From positions 22,056 to 86,055 of the forward strand of contig CAIQJP010000092.1 in assembly GCA_903872155.1 (NCBI GenBank): DNA of 64,000 nucleotides, in the 5' to 3' direction. Source of the stretch: an uncultured Actinomycetes bacterium. Its GTDB lineage: Bacteria; Actinomycetota; Acidimicrobiia; Acidimicrobiales; Ilumatobacteraceae. The first letter of the stretch is position 1. Each line of letters opens with the position of its first letter. This document shows positions 17,433 to 26,155 of this stretch, in pieces. Both the position numbers and the translations under genes were made by a program. Under the pieces are notes generated by a model, which saw only the letters and a list, made by a program, of their open reading frames with translations, searched no databases and was not told the DNA's origin.

Positions 17433-18592
17433 GCCACTTGTCCAAATGTAAAGGTGTCGTGTAAGACTTTTTTATGATCGTCAAACTCAACATTTTGGTA
17501 GCTCTGCAACAAAGTAGTGGCGGTCTTTTCCCAAGTGAATTGACGCGCCCGCTCTTGGCAACAGATTTGCGCCATATTTTGATCCTGTAGTAGCAGTGTT
17601 TCGATTGCATCAGCGATGCAGATTGGAGTCAGTGAGGTAGCAACCCCGCATCCAGATGCGAGAATTTCGCGAGATGCTCCAGACTTTGCGACGATCGCAG
17701 GTGTTCCAGATGCAAGTGACTCCAAAGTTGAGAGACTAAAGGTCTCACGATCTCCTAAGTTTAGAGTGCAAAATGACTTGCGAAGAATTGAAGCAATGAT
17801 TTCGCGATCAGCGATGTGTCCCAAGAATGTGATGGGCAGACCCAACGACTGTTGAGAGAGTTTTTGCCTGAGTGGGCCATCTCCTATAACAACTAACTGG
17901 ATGTCTCCGCGCAGTTCACACATCTTTCGCATCGCCTCAATTGCTAGTTGTGGGTTCTTTTCAGGCGAGAGTCGGCCAACGAGGGCAACTGTGTGATTGC
18001 GGCCATGAAATTGATGAGTGAGATTTTGTATTTCTTGGTTTGATCCAAATTGGGTGTGATCGACCCCGAGTGAAATTTTGATGGGCTTGATTCCAATTCG
18101 TTCTAACTCAAGAGCAGCAAAATGTGAAGCGCATAGAAAATTTTGTGTTCCATGGGCGATGCGCTTGTGGTGGTTATCGGCAAGTCGATTTGCTAACCAC
18201 GAATTCTTCAAATGGCTTGTCAGCAAATGCGAAAGTGATTCATGCGAGAAAACAAAACTCTGAGCACCAATTTTTTGAGCGAAGTCGCCCAACCACCACA
18301 ATGTGGTCTGATCGTGGTTCTCAATGACGTCGGGAACAATTTGTATGAAGAGTTTTTTCAATTGCCGGCGGCGCCAAATGAGGCGATATCCGCCCCAACC
18401 GAGAACCTTGGGCGCTTTCAATTGGATTCTTCGAACTCCATTTTCATCCGTATGATCAGCAAACTGATCACTCGGGGTGATGACTACAACCTGATGACCG
18501 AGAGCTCGATACTCATTTCGAAGCTCAGTCATTGTGCGAGAAATGCCACCTGAAGTTTGATGAACCAAATTCGCAATTTGAACAATCAGCAC
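17429..18592 (-). CDS. GT4-type glycosyltransferase
   Basis: 387 residues from the GTG at 18592, which gives the expected N-terminal beta strand (VLIVQIANLVHQTSGGISRTM) and overlaps the deacetylase stop by 7 nt; a longer frame to 18670 is unlikely. GT-B fold: N-terminal Gly-rich acceptor loop, VALVGRLSPEKNPQLAIEAM opening the donor domain, and the E-x7-E region in FSLSTLESLASGTPAIV. Retaining transferase using a nucleotide-sugar donor, acting at the cytoplasmic face. The tail is rich in hydrophilic residues. Donor unknown. Confidence 0.88.
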   Translation of the reverse strand: MLIVQIANLVHQTSGGISRTMTELRNEYRALGHQVVVITPSDQFADHTDENGVRRIQLKAPKVLGWGGYRLIWRRRQLKKLFIQIVPDVIENHDQTTLWWLGDFAQKIGAQSFVFSHESLSHLLTSHLKNSWLANRLADNHHKRIAHGTQNFLCASHFAALELERIGIKPIKISLGVDHTQFGSNQEIQNLTHQFHGRNHTVALVGRLSPEKNPQLAIEAMRKMCELRGDIQLVVIGDGPLRQKLSQQSLGLPITFLGHIADREIIASILRKSFCTLNLGDRETFSLSTLESLASGTPAIVAKSGASREILASGCGVATSLTPICIADAIETLLLQDQNMAQICCQERARQFTWEKTATTLLQSYQNVEFDDHKKVLHDTFTFGQVA

Positions 18593-19356
18593 GCTTGTAA
18601 AACCTTTGGTGCGATGAGTTCTTGATATGTGTGACTCTCGTATCCAGAATCCAAGAGTCGACGGACGCATCGTTCGCTGACATCCATCAATTTTTTATCT
18701 GAGACATCGCCAGGGTGGAGCGCTAGTCGTAGTGAACTCGGAAAAAGAAGCCGTGAAGCCGTTCCAATTTGCCACCAAAGCGCACCAGCAAAACTTAAGG
18801 TGCTGTTTGGTCGGTGTGACCAAGCAGGAATCGTGTGAGATTGTCCCGCTGCTAAATGAAGAAAGCGAGTTCGAGTAGTGAGATATGCAAAGCCCAGATC
18901 CTTCGCTGCCTGAATCGCTCCTTCAGATGCCAGCCAACCTGGAGGAACGAATCCAGTCGGAGCGAAATCGTAGTTGAGCATTTGTTTAAGTCCAAGCTCC
19001 ATACGGCGAATTGCAACTGAATAGCCGAGCGAATGGAACTCATTGCAACCTCGTGTGAGAACCGCCGATTGCACACGCGACCACGAAGGTGCATCCAATT
19101 TCTCGTGGGTGTAACCGTGCTGAACAATCTCATGACCTCGTTCTTCACACTCGTGGAGCCAGTCAATGAATTTGGGTGAATCAGAAAGCGAAGCGCCATT
19201 CCATCGGCCTGGCACAACTAGTAACGAACACGTTGCCCCAAATTGCTCCATGCGACGGACTGCTCGTTTGCTCACCTGAAAGGTCGAGGGGGCGACATCA
19301 TGTACAGAGATAACCAGAGTTCGACGATCGGTCATTGGCGAATTGAGCACGGTCAC
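18586..19356 (-). CDS. DUF2334-type polysaccharide deacetylase-like protein
   Basis: 256 residues, cytoplasmic by appearance. ISVHDVAPST at the first strand carries the metal Asp of the NodB fold and IVQHGYTHEK the His pair; PTGFVPPGWLAS supplies the motif with the usual RPP replaced by V-P-P. This is the DUF2334 branch of carbohydrate esterase 4-like proteins. GTG start overlaps the preceding TAG by one base; an in-frame ATG at 19335 is an alternative. Between two GT4 genes, so it likely deacetylates a sugar in the growing lipid-linked glycan. Confidence 0.8.
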   Translation of the reverse strand: MTVLNSPMTDRRTLVISVHDVAPSTFQVSKRAVRRMEQFGATCSLLVVPGRWNGASLSDSPKFIDWLHECEERGHEIVQHGYTHEKLDAPSWSRVQSAVLTRGCNEFHSLGYSVAIRRMELGLKQMLNYDFAPTGFVPPGWLASEGAIQAAKDLGFAYLTTRTRFLHLAAGQSHTIPAWSHRPNSTLSFAGALWWQIGTASRLLFPSSLRLALHPGDVSDKKLMDVSERCVRRLLDSGYESHTYQELIAPKVLQAC

Positions 19357-20477
19357 TAAGCGGTCCGCCGCAATTGTGGGAAGGTTCCGATGACGGCTTG
19401 ATAATGATCAACAAGGTCGTTCATCACCGAAGACCATGTGCGTCCGACCACCGATGTACGACCGTGTGATGCCAAGAGCCGCCGGAGCAAAACATCTTCG
19501 TGAAGTTGCTGAACCGCACCAGCCAAACTTTCTGGGTGTTCTGGACTCCACAACAATCCATTTTGACGATGTTGAATGATGTCAAGTGGACCACCTGCGG
19601 CAGGTCCGACGACCGGTACTCCTGAAGCCAATGCTTCTTGAATGGCTTGACAAAAGGTTTCATTGAGTCCGGTGTGAACAAATACATCCAAAGTGGCAAA
19701 GGCTCGAGCAAGTTCTTCACCGCGCAAAACTCCCGTGAAGGTCGCATCTGGCATGGACTTTTCTAAGGTTGATCGCAGCGGTCCGTCGCCGACGATGACC
19801 AATTTGATTCCAGGTCGTCCACTCAAAACCCGTAATCGTTCAACTTCTTTTTCGCGGGCTAGTCGACCTACGTAACCAACAACTGTTTGTCCTTGTGGGG
19901 CCCACTGACGATGAAGGTGCATATCTCGTTTGGATGGGTGGAACCTCTCGGCATCAACTCCACGCGGCCAAATGGCGACGTCTTCAAGGCCATTTTCGCG
20001 CAACTGCCAACTTGTGATCGTTGAGGGAGCCAAAGTGAGATCGGCTGAAGCATGGGCGGTTCTGATTGCTCCCCAGATGGGTTTAGCAAATTTTCCGAGG
20101 TGATATCGGCGGGCGAATCCGGCGATATCTGTTTGGAATATGGCAACGACCGGAATTCCCATACGACGTGCTGATCGACCTGCGGTTCCGCCTAACACAA
20201 GCGGTGCAGCCAGGTGAACAACATCTGGCTTAAAGGATCTCAAGGTTCGATAAACGGTGGTTCCACTGAAACCAACGCGGACATCGTCGTAAAAGGGCAT
20301 TGAGCAGGCTGCCACACGAACAACTGGGGTGGAGTTGTACGAATCGTCCCCCGGACCAGGGGCAATTATGATCGCTTGGTGACCATTGCGGTGCAAGTAG
20401 TCGGCAAGTTGGCAAACAGAGTTGGTGACTCCATTTACTGATGGCAGAAATGACTCAGCGACAATCGCTACTCGCAC
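19356..20477 (-). CDS. GDP-mannose-type alpha-mannosyltransferase (GT4, MgtA/PimB-like)
   Basis: 373 residues from the GTG at 20477 (family start V-R-V-A-I-V-A-E-S-F). Acceptor loop FLPSVNGVTNSV, FQTDIAGFARRYHLG and PRGVDAERFHP closely follow the pattern of actinobacterial MgtA/PimB-type mannosyltransferases; donor domain has VGYVGRLAREKEVERL and FVHTGLNETFCQAIQEALASGVPVV with the E-x7-E glutamates. Probably adds mannose to a glycolipid at the cytoplasmic membrane. Overlaps the flippase end by 23 nt. Confidence 0.86.
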   Translation of the reverse strand: MRVAIVAESFLPSVNGVTNSVCQLADYLHRNGHQAIIIAPGPGDDSYNSTPVVRVAACSMPFYDDVRVGFSGTTVYRTLRSFKPDVVHLAAPLVLGGTAGRSARRMGIPVVAIFQTDIAGFARRYHLGKFAKPIWGAIRTAHASADLTLAPSTITSWQLRENGLEDVAIWPRGVDAERFHPSKRDMHLHRQWAPQGQTVVGYVGRLAREKEVERLRVLSGRPGIKLVIVGDGPLRSTLEKSMPDATFTGVLRGEELARAFATLDVFVHTGLNETFCQAIQEALASGVPVVGPAAGGPLDIIQHRQNGLLWSPEHPESLAGAVQQLHEDVLLRRLLASHGRTSVVGRTWSSVMNDLVDHYQAVIGTFPQLRRTA

Positions 20478-21942
20478 GAGTAGAAATGTACGAAACTGGA
20501 GTAAACAAACGTCGCACTTGTGGTTTCGAACAAGCAAATATCAAGCAGACAACAGAGGTTTTACAGATCAGAGATTGGACATTGCTCAGGTCAACTAATG
20601 CTTCAACAAATACACAAGTCGTCACGCACAAGAGGCCAATTGCTATTTGCTGGGTCCATTCCTTCCAAGGAAAAACTTGTTTTATGGACGATTCCAAAAC
20701 CCGAGCGACTCGCTTTAATACCCAAAGCCAAGCGACAACATTTGCGATCAAAGTACCGATGGCCGCACCGATGGGACCAAAGATAAGAATGAAGGCACTC
20801 GCTGCGATGGCGTTTGTAATGAGCAGAACGAGCGAGGCAAAAAGCAATTCTCGGGTTCGGCCGGCGGCCCGCAAAACGACACCGTATTCGGCAACACGAT
20901 GCAACAAAATCACCGTGAAGATCACCAATATGGGTGCGCCTGATCGATATTGACGACCAAACATCAATTCAATGATCTCTGGACTGCAGATGATGAGTAT
21001 TGCAACGGCAGGCACAAGGACATAGGTCAGTCGGATTGATTGTTCAATCCAAACCTTGAGAGCGACTGGATGTTCTCCTTGAGCAAGGTGATGAACGAGA
21101 GAAACAGCAATGGCCGCACCGCCTGCGACTGGGAGAATATTGATGATGGGCAACTCTTGGGCCGCAATTGCGTACTCGCCGAGCCTTGCTGGATAGAGCG
21201 CGGCCACGAGCCATTTATCAAGGCTGCGATTGAGAACTGACACGATGATGGTCGCTCCGAGGGGAAGAGCAAATGTGATCTGATCGCGAATTCGCGGAAT
21301 AGATAAAGATTTATCAACATCGTTTCGAGAATTACCTTGCCTTGTTGCCCACAAAAGTGCGATCACAGCAGTGACCGAACGAACGACACCGGCGATGAGC
21401 AGCCCAATACATGCTGCCCGCAGTCCTTTGTTTTGAATAAAAAGACCGAAGACGGTGATCAAGGTAACGAGACCCATTGACCCTTCCCAGATCGCTGAAA
21501 GTAGCGAGCGCTCCATTGCGACGAGGGCCATTGCACAAATAGTTGATGGCAGCTCAACAGCAATCACAATTCCCATCAATGTGACTAGGCCAGCCAAACC
21601 GTCCCATTGTTTCGTCAGTGCGCCAGATGCGAGGTAGAGAACTGCAGCGACGACTAGTCCCGAGACCAGAAGGGCCGTCATACTTCGAAACACAACTCGT
21701 CGTTGACCGCGCGCATTGAGATGTGAGATGAAGTACGGCATTCCGTGGTGAAGCCCAAGATTGGCAACAACCAACATTGCAAAATAGACCGACATGAGAT
21801 AGGCCATTTTTGACCAATCTGAGTTGCTCATCCACCGGGCTAGAAACGTGGCAACAAGAATTTGTGAAGCCGTATGCACACCTTGACCAACGGTGATCCA
21901 TGCTGTGCGACGGGTTACTTCCTTCGCAGTTTCAGTTTGCAT
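20455..21942 (-). CDS. Polysaccharide/lipid-linked oligosaccharide flippase (MATE/Wzx-like)
   Basis: 495-residue integral membrane protein with about 12-14 predicted helices spread evenly from residue 20 to 470. The opening TAWITVGQGVHTASQILVATFLARWM and mid-protein FALPLGATIIVSVLNRSLDKWLV are typical of oligosaccharide flippases of the MOP superfamily. It should move the lipid-linked glycan made by the neighbouring transferases to the outer face. ATG overlaps the GT2 stop by 11 nt. Confidence 0.88.
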   Translation of the reverse strand: MQTETAKEVTRRTAWITVGQGVHTASQILVATFLARWMSNSDWSKMAYLMSVYFAMLVVANLGLHHGMPYFISHLNARGQRRVVFRSMTALLVSGLVVAAVLYLASGALTKQWDGLAGLVTLMGIVIAVELPSTICAMALVAMERSLLSAIWEGSMGLVTLITVFGLFIQNKGLRAACIGLLIAGVVRSVTAVIALLWATRQGNSRNDVDKSLSIPRIRDQITFALPLGATIIVSVLNRSLDKWLVAALYPARLGEYAIAAQELPIINILPVAGGAAIAVSLVHHLAQGEHPVALKVWIEQSIRLTYVLVPAVAILIICSPEIIELMFGRQYRSGAPILVIFTVILLHRVAEYGVVLRAAGRTRELLFASLVLLITNAIAASAFILIFGPIGAAIGTLIANVVAWLWVLKRVARVLESSIKQVFPWKEWTQQIAIGLLCVTTCVFVEALVDLSNVQSLICKTSVVCLIFACSKPQVRRLFTPVSYISTRASSDCR

Positions 21943-22717
21943 GAATCAAGAGACCAAATGTGTCGGATTTGAATTCGTTGATCGCAGCGATTTCTGTGGC
22001 AGAAAGATCAAACGCATAGTGGCTAGTGATCGGGCGACGCAGGAGTTTAAGAAACATGAGAGAAACCAAACCACGCGGTGTTCTTCGGAGACGCTTCAGG
22101 AAATGTTCAAAATCCCATGTATTGCTGCCATGGAAGCAACGAATAAACAGGTGCGAATATTGCTGGTCCAAGACACATAGCCCACCCAGGTCTTTGACGG
22201 CGCGAATGAAAACAGAGTCCTCGCCTTTTCGCTGAGCGGGATATCTCGCCTCGGTTCGACGATGGACGATTGTCCCTGGGGTTGCTAAGCCGGCATCAGC
22301 GCGAAAGGGATGGTTGACCAAATCATCTGAATCAATGTGCATCAATGTCCATTTCAGTGCACAAGCGGCTTTGTGGCTTTGTGCCATCGCCGAAATTTGA
22401 ATTTCTAGACGTTCAGGGTGGTACCACTCATCATCGTCCCACTGTGCGACAAATTCTCCATGTGCACTATCGAGTGCAAGATTTCGTAATTCGCCGAGTG
22501 TGTTGTTTTCTTCTGTCTCAATATGTAATTCAGTTATCGTGACGTCTACGGGTAGATCGTCAGGAATCACATTGCAATACGAGAGGTCGCCGTCATTGAC
22601 GATCAGTAATTCTCGAGGTGTATAAGTCTGTGCAATGAAACACTGAATAGCTCGTTGAGCCAAGTGTGGGCGATCGCGAGTCACCATCACGCAAGTGACT
22701 AATTCGTTACGCGGCAT
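21932..22717 (-). CDS. GT2-family glycosyltransferase
   Basis: 261 residues, GT-A fold inverting transferase. VTCVMVTRDRPHLAQRAIQCFIAQTYTPRELLIVNDG is the nucleotide-binding start; the metal-binding DxD-like block is AQWDDDEWYHPERL. The C-terminal half contains a His/Trp-rich segment (RCFHGSNTWDFEHFLKR). Overlaps both the GT32 gene (11 nt) and the flippase (11 nt), so it is part of the same operon. Donor and acceptor unknown. Confidence 0.88.
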   Translation of the reverse strand: MPRNELVTCVMVTRDRPHLAQRAIQCFIAQTYTPRELLIVNDGDLSYCNVIPDDLPVDVTITELHIETEENNTLGELRNLALDSAHGEFVAQWDDDEWYHPERLEIQISAMAQSHKAACALKWTLMHIDSDDLVNHPFRADAGLATPGTIVHRRTEARYPAQRKGEDSVFIRAVKDLGGLCVLDQQYSHLFIRCFHGSNTWDFEHFLKRLRRTPRGLVSLMFLKLLRRPITSHYAFDLSATEIAAINEFKSDTFGLLIHAN

Positions 22718-23729
22718 GTGGCATCTTGAGATCTACATAGGGTGAACGGAGTAGCGATAATGCCAAGTCCCAAAAGACTCCCTGAGAATTATTCTCCATC
22801 AGCATTTCTGGAGTGAGAGATTTCAGAAGTTCTCCATGGTTGCTGCTGACGTAATGGATGAGATACGACTCTTCGGGTAACACCAAATTTCTTTCAGTAA
22901 AGAAGCGATAGCTCTGACCTGGCGGAATTGCGTAGAACGAATTGGGTTCGTGTACGTGTGCCAGGTAGGGCTCTTGTCTCACGACAGCGGTCAGCAGTGA
23001 TGGCCCAAGCGAAAATCGAACAGTGGGGTTAACCAGTTGAGCATTCTCCAAAAGAGCTGTGGTGAGTTCTGATTGCGCTTGTGATGCAATGACTGCATTA
23101 TTTAATGCCTGAACCAAGACCATCTTGTCAATCATTTTCTGCAAATGCCGTGGAGGCATGAAGCGACCAGAGATCATGCAGATTTCCTTGTTCAGCCACC
23201 AATTCACTGCCCAAAGAGCAGTGGGAGCCCAGTCAATAAATTCAAGACCTTGTTGAACTCTCTTTTCGTCGAGTTTCCACACCATTTCGGCGCCTACTTG
23301 GCTGTGACTTGAATTCAAAATGTTGTCAAGGGGACGGCGAACCAAAATGTCAAAATCAAGGTAGATCCCACCACGAAGGTGTAGCAGTGCATATCGAAGC
23401 AGGTTGCTCCGTGCCGAAAGTGCCGTTTGAGGTATTCGGTTCCAGACACTTAGCAAGTCTGATGATCGCGAAAGGTCTGAGTCACAGGCATGAAGTAGTT
23501 CGGCTACATCGATGGAGTGGATCTCCACATTTGGCAATTGACGAGTCTGTAGGAAGTCAAGAGTGAGGGGCTCAGACCCTTCAATATGGATTTCGATAGT
23601 CGCCCACGGATGATGGCGGATGACACTTTCAACAGCAAGTCGATTTGATAGACCGAAAGATTGGCCCGACCAAATGAATATGAAGCGCTCCGGAATTTTC
23701 GCCGACACTGTGAAAGTCTGACGACTCAT
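22707..23729 (-). CDS. GT32-type glycosyltransferase with DxD motif
   Basis: 340 residues. IPERFIFIWSGQSFGLSNRLAVESVIRHHP and RYALLHLRGGIYLDFDILVRRPL match the Gcd1/Och1-like (GT32, DXD) superfamily that uses nucleotide sugars; Asp residues of YLDFD bind the metal-nucleotide. First gene of the seven-gene overlapping glycan cluster, 45 bp after the deoxyribosyltransferase. Probably adds a sugar to a capsule or wall glycan at the inner face of the membrane. Confidence 0.85.
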   Translation of the reverse strand: MSRQTFTVSAKIPERFIFIWSGQSFGLSNRLAVESVIRHHPWATIEIHIEGSEPLTLDFLQTRQLPNVEIHSIDVAELLHACDSDLSRSSDLLSVWNRIPQTALSARSNLLRYALLHLRGGIYLDFDILVRRPLDNILNSSHSQVGAEMVWKLDEKRVQQGLEFIDWAPTALWAVNWWLNKEICMISGRFMPPRHLQKMIDKMVLVQALNNAVIASQAQSELTTALLENAQLVNPTVRFSLGPSLLTAVVRQEPYLAHVHEPNSFYAIPPGQSYRFFTERNLVLPEESYLIHYVSSNHGELLKSLTPEMLMENNSQGVFWDLALSLLRSPYVDLKMPHAA

Positions 23730-23774
23730 TACAAATATGCGATTGCCGTCAGGTAAACGGCGGATTGCGAATAG

Positions 23775-24215
23775 TTAGATATGTGTTTCTGTTAGCCAAT
23801 CGCGAAGTGACTGATCGAGTTCATCAAGCGAACGTACCAATTTGTCCAAGCTGCATTGCAGCATCAAGTTCACGACTTGAGTGGCCCCAGGAAAACGTCC
23901 TCGCCAATCGGTGAACAGACCGATGATGAATTTGTTGTGAGCGTAGGCGTAACCAATTTCCCAAGCAGTTCCATCGTCAGTCGTCACGCCATTGAGATTC
24001 GCAACGACAACTTGGCAGCGATCGACGCCACCTTTGTCATTGAGAAAGATTTCGCCGATGTTGTCATCGGTTTTAGGAGGATTGTCGCGATGGGGCAAAA
24101 AAGTTTCAAAGCCGGCGTCTTGAATGAGTTGATCAACCTTTTCAATGAACCAACGTTCACCCTCATCAAAAAGTGGCCCGGCTACGTAAACGTACGGTTT
24201 TGTTGAGTTAGTCAT
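23775..24215 (-). CDS. Nucleoside 2-deoxyribosyltransferase
   Basis: 146 residues from ATG 24215, preceded by AAGGAG at good spacing; overlaps the CoA-transferase stop by 8 nt. VYVAGPLFDEGERWF is the nucleobase/deoxyribose pocket, and GTAWEIGYAYA holds the catalytic Glu of the N-deoxyribosyltransferase family; VVANLNGVTTDDG is the preceding conserved strand. Either a transferase swapping bases between deoxyribonucleosides or a nucleoside hydrolase of the same fold. Salvage role fits cdd-deoC elsewhere in the window; why it is translationally linked to a CoA-transferase is unclear. Confidence 0.85.
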   Translation of the reverse strand: MTNSTKPYVYVAGPLFDEGERWFIEKVDQLIQDAGFETFLPHRDNPPKTDDNIGEIFLNDKGGVDRCQVVVANLNGVTTDDGTAWEIGYAYAHNKFIIGLFTDWRGRFPGATQVVNLMLQCSLDKLVRSLDELDQSLRDWLTETHI

Positions 24216-25392
24216 TTTGTGCTCCTTGTGTATTGGCCCAGCCATTTTTTCTGATGTCGTCACCATCGGCGTCTTTAGCGCGACCTTCGTGACGTAACAA
24301 TCCAGGTGTGGCCGACAATTTCGCGATCAAGTTCTGCATCGGAGTGTCGCCAACCATTGTGACGGCTTCGCGAAATAAGAAATGAGGATCAACAGCAATA
24401 TCGGCCATATCCATTACTGGACCAATTGCGGCCTCGGCTTCTTCAAAAAGTCGAATGACTTCGTCGCGCGAACGTTGCGAACACCAATTGCGCATGAGTT
24501 CTTCAAGCGCAACGCGATTGGCAGCACGTCCGTCGAATGAGGTGAAGCGTTGATCGTCGCCGACACCAAGAAGCGCGAGCACCCGAGCAGCAACCGAATC
24601 GGACGAACTTGAAATGCCAACCCATTGTCCATCAGAACATTGATAGGTGCCGCGCGGAACCGTGTATGGCAATCCTGCTCCAAGTCGAGGTTGTAGTTCA
24701 CCGGTCAAGGCAAACAGTGATGCAACCGGACCCATGATGTGAAACATGCTTTCAAGCAAGCTGATATCAACGACTTGGCCAACACCCGAATACAAAGCAA
24801 CCATGGTTGAAAACGCACCAACTAGTCCGGTGACTTCATCAGTAAGTGCAATAGCCGGCAGCAAGGGTTGTCCATCGGCTTCACCATTGACTGCTGCAAA
24901 GCCCGACATAGATTCGGCAATTGATGCGAAACCAGGTCGTTGCGCGTACGGTCCGGTCTGTCCAAAACCACTAACTCGTGTCAGTACCAATGAAGGGTTA
25001 ATGGCAAGAAGTTCATCGGGGCCAAGTCCAAGACGTTCTAGTGTTCCTGGGCGGAAATTCTCAACGACAACATGCGCATCTTTGACAAGATCTAAGAAGA
25101 GAGCTTTGTCGTCAGCATTTTTGAAATCAAGGGCGATGGTGCGCTTGTTGCGGTTGGCAATCTTCCACCACAGACCAACACCGTCACGCGGATCTTTCCA
25201 GGCCATATTGCGCAGACTGTCGCCAGTATCCGGACGTTCAACTTTGATGACGTCCGCACCGAAATCGGCGAGGTAACGCGCGCAATTTGGTCCAGCGATC
25301 ACAGTTGAAATATCAAGGACCCGCATTCCCTCAAGTGGAGTTCGAGCGACATTCACGTTCACAGCCCTTAGCCTGCCAAAGGTTTTGGACAT
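24208..25392 (-). CDS. Class III CoA-transferase (CaiB/BaiF family)
   Basis: 394 residues; moves CoA between carboxylic acids through an aspartyl anhydride. N-terminal LDISTVIAGPNCARYLADFGADVIKVERP and WKIANRNKRTIALDFKN are family landmarks; the catalytic Asp is in LPAIALTDEVTG. GTG codons at 25362 and 25356 are alternative starts close to an AAGG. It lies directly downstream of the Liv-type importer genes, so it probably activates the imported carboxylate as its CoA ester (inference). Confidence 0.9.
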   Translation of the reverse strand: MSKTFGRLRAVNVNVARTPLEGMRVLDISTVIAGPNCARYLADFGADVIKVERPDTGDSLRNMAWKDPRDGVGLWWKIANRNKRTIALDFKNADDKALFLDLVKDAHVVVENFRPGTLERLGLGPDELLAINPSLVLTRVSGFGQTGPYAQRPGFASIAESMSGFAAVNGEADGQPLLPAIALTDEVTGLVGAFSTMVALYSGVGQVVDISLLESMFHIMGPVASLFALTGELQPRLGAGLPYTVPRGTYQCSDGQWVGISSSSDSVAARVLALLGVGDDQRFTSFDGRAANRVALEELMRNWCSQRSRDEVIRLFEEAEAAIGPVMDMADIAVDPHFLFREAVTMVGDTPMQNLIAKLSATPGLLRHEGRAKDADGDDIRKNGWANTQGAQND

Positions 25393-25435
25393 CCACTACT
25401 TCGCCTGCAGAGTAGTTGCCTCATTGACTGGGAAA

Positions 25436-26155
25436 CTAAGCGTTGGAACCGAGGTACCGATCAAAGACATCGCTATTTTGCAGCTCTTTCGATGTCCCGT
25501 TAAACACGATTTCACCTCGCGTCATCACATAGGCACGAGTTGCCAGGGCGAGGGCTCGAGCAACGAACTGATCAACGATGAGCAATGAGGCGCCCTTACT
25601 AGCGACAGTGGCAAGAAATTCAAATATCTCATCAACCACAATGGGCGCCAAACCCAACGAGCCTTCGTCTACCAAGATCACTTTTGGATTCTGGGTATAG
25701 GCACGAGCCATGGACAGCATTTGTTGTTGACCACCTGACATAGTTCCAACTTTTTGCGCAAGTCGTTGACCCAAAATTGGGAATGCCTCAATACCTTTTT
25801 CGATTGCTTCTGCTTCATGCCCAGATTTGGCTTGCAAAGCGAGATTTTCACGCACTGTCATCGATGTAAAAACACCACGCCCTTCGGGAATGTGACACAG
25901 ACCGAGCGCCGCCCGTTTGTTGGGGGACAACGCGGTGATATCAGAGTTTTCAAAAGTGACTTGCCCAGATGTTGGGCGAATCAACCCAGAAATAGTTTTC
26001 AGCAAGGTTGACTTACCTGCTCCATTAGGACCAAGTAACGCAGTGACCGATCCCTGGTCGACGACCAAATTGATATTGCGCAAGATTGTGGTCGTGCCAT
26101 AACCAGAAGTGACATCACGAAGTTCAATTGCGGGTGAAGTGTTGATGCTGTTCAC
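25436..26155 (-). CDS. livF: Liv-type branched-chain amino acid/amide ABC transporter ATPase (LivF)
   Basis: 239 residues. Walker A GPNGAGKST, signature MSGGQQQML, Walker B VILVDEGSLGLAP and the switch His replaced by Gln in LIVDQFV as usual for LivF. GTG start overlaps the stop of the fused permease/ATPase gene by 4 nt (GTGA). Pairs with the ATPase domain at the C-terminus of that protein to give the two nucleotide-binding domains of the importer. Confidence 0.93.
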   Translation of the reverse strand: MNSINTSPAIELRDVTSGYGTTTILRNINLVVDQGSVTALLGPNGAGKSTLLKTISGLIRPTSGQVTFENSDITALSPNKRAALGLCHIPEGRGVFTSMTVRENLALQAKSGHEAEAIEKGIEAFPILGQRLAQKVGTMSGGQQQMLSMARAYTQNPKVILVDEGSLGLAPIVVDEIFEFLATVASKGASLLIVDQFVARALALATRAYVMTRGEIVFNGTSKELQNSDVFDRYLGSNA

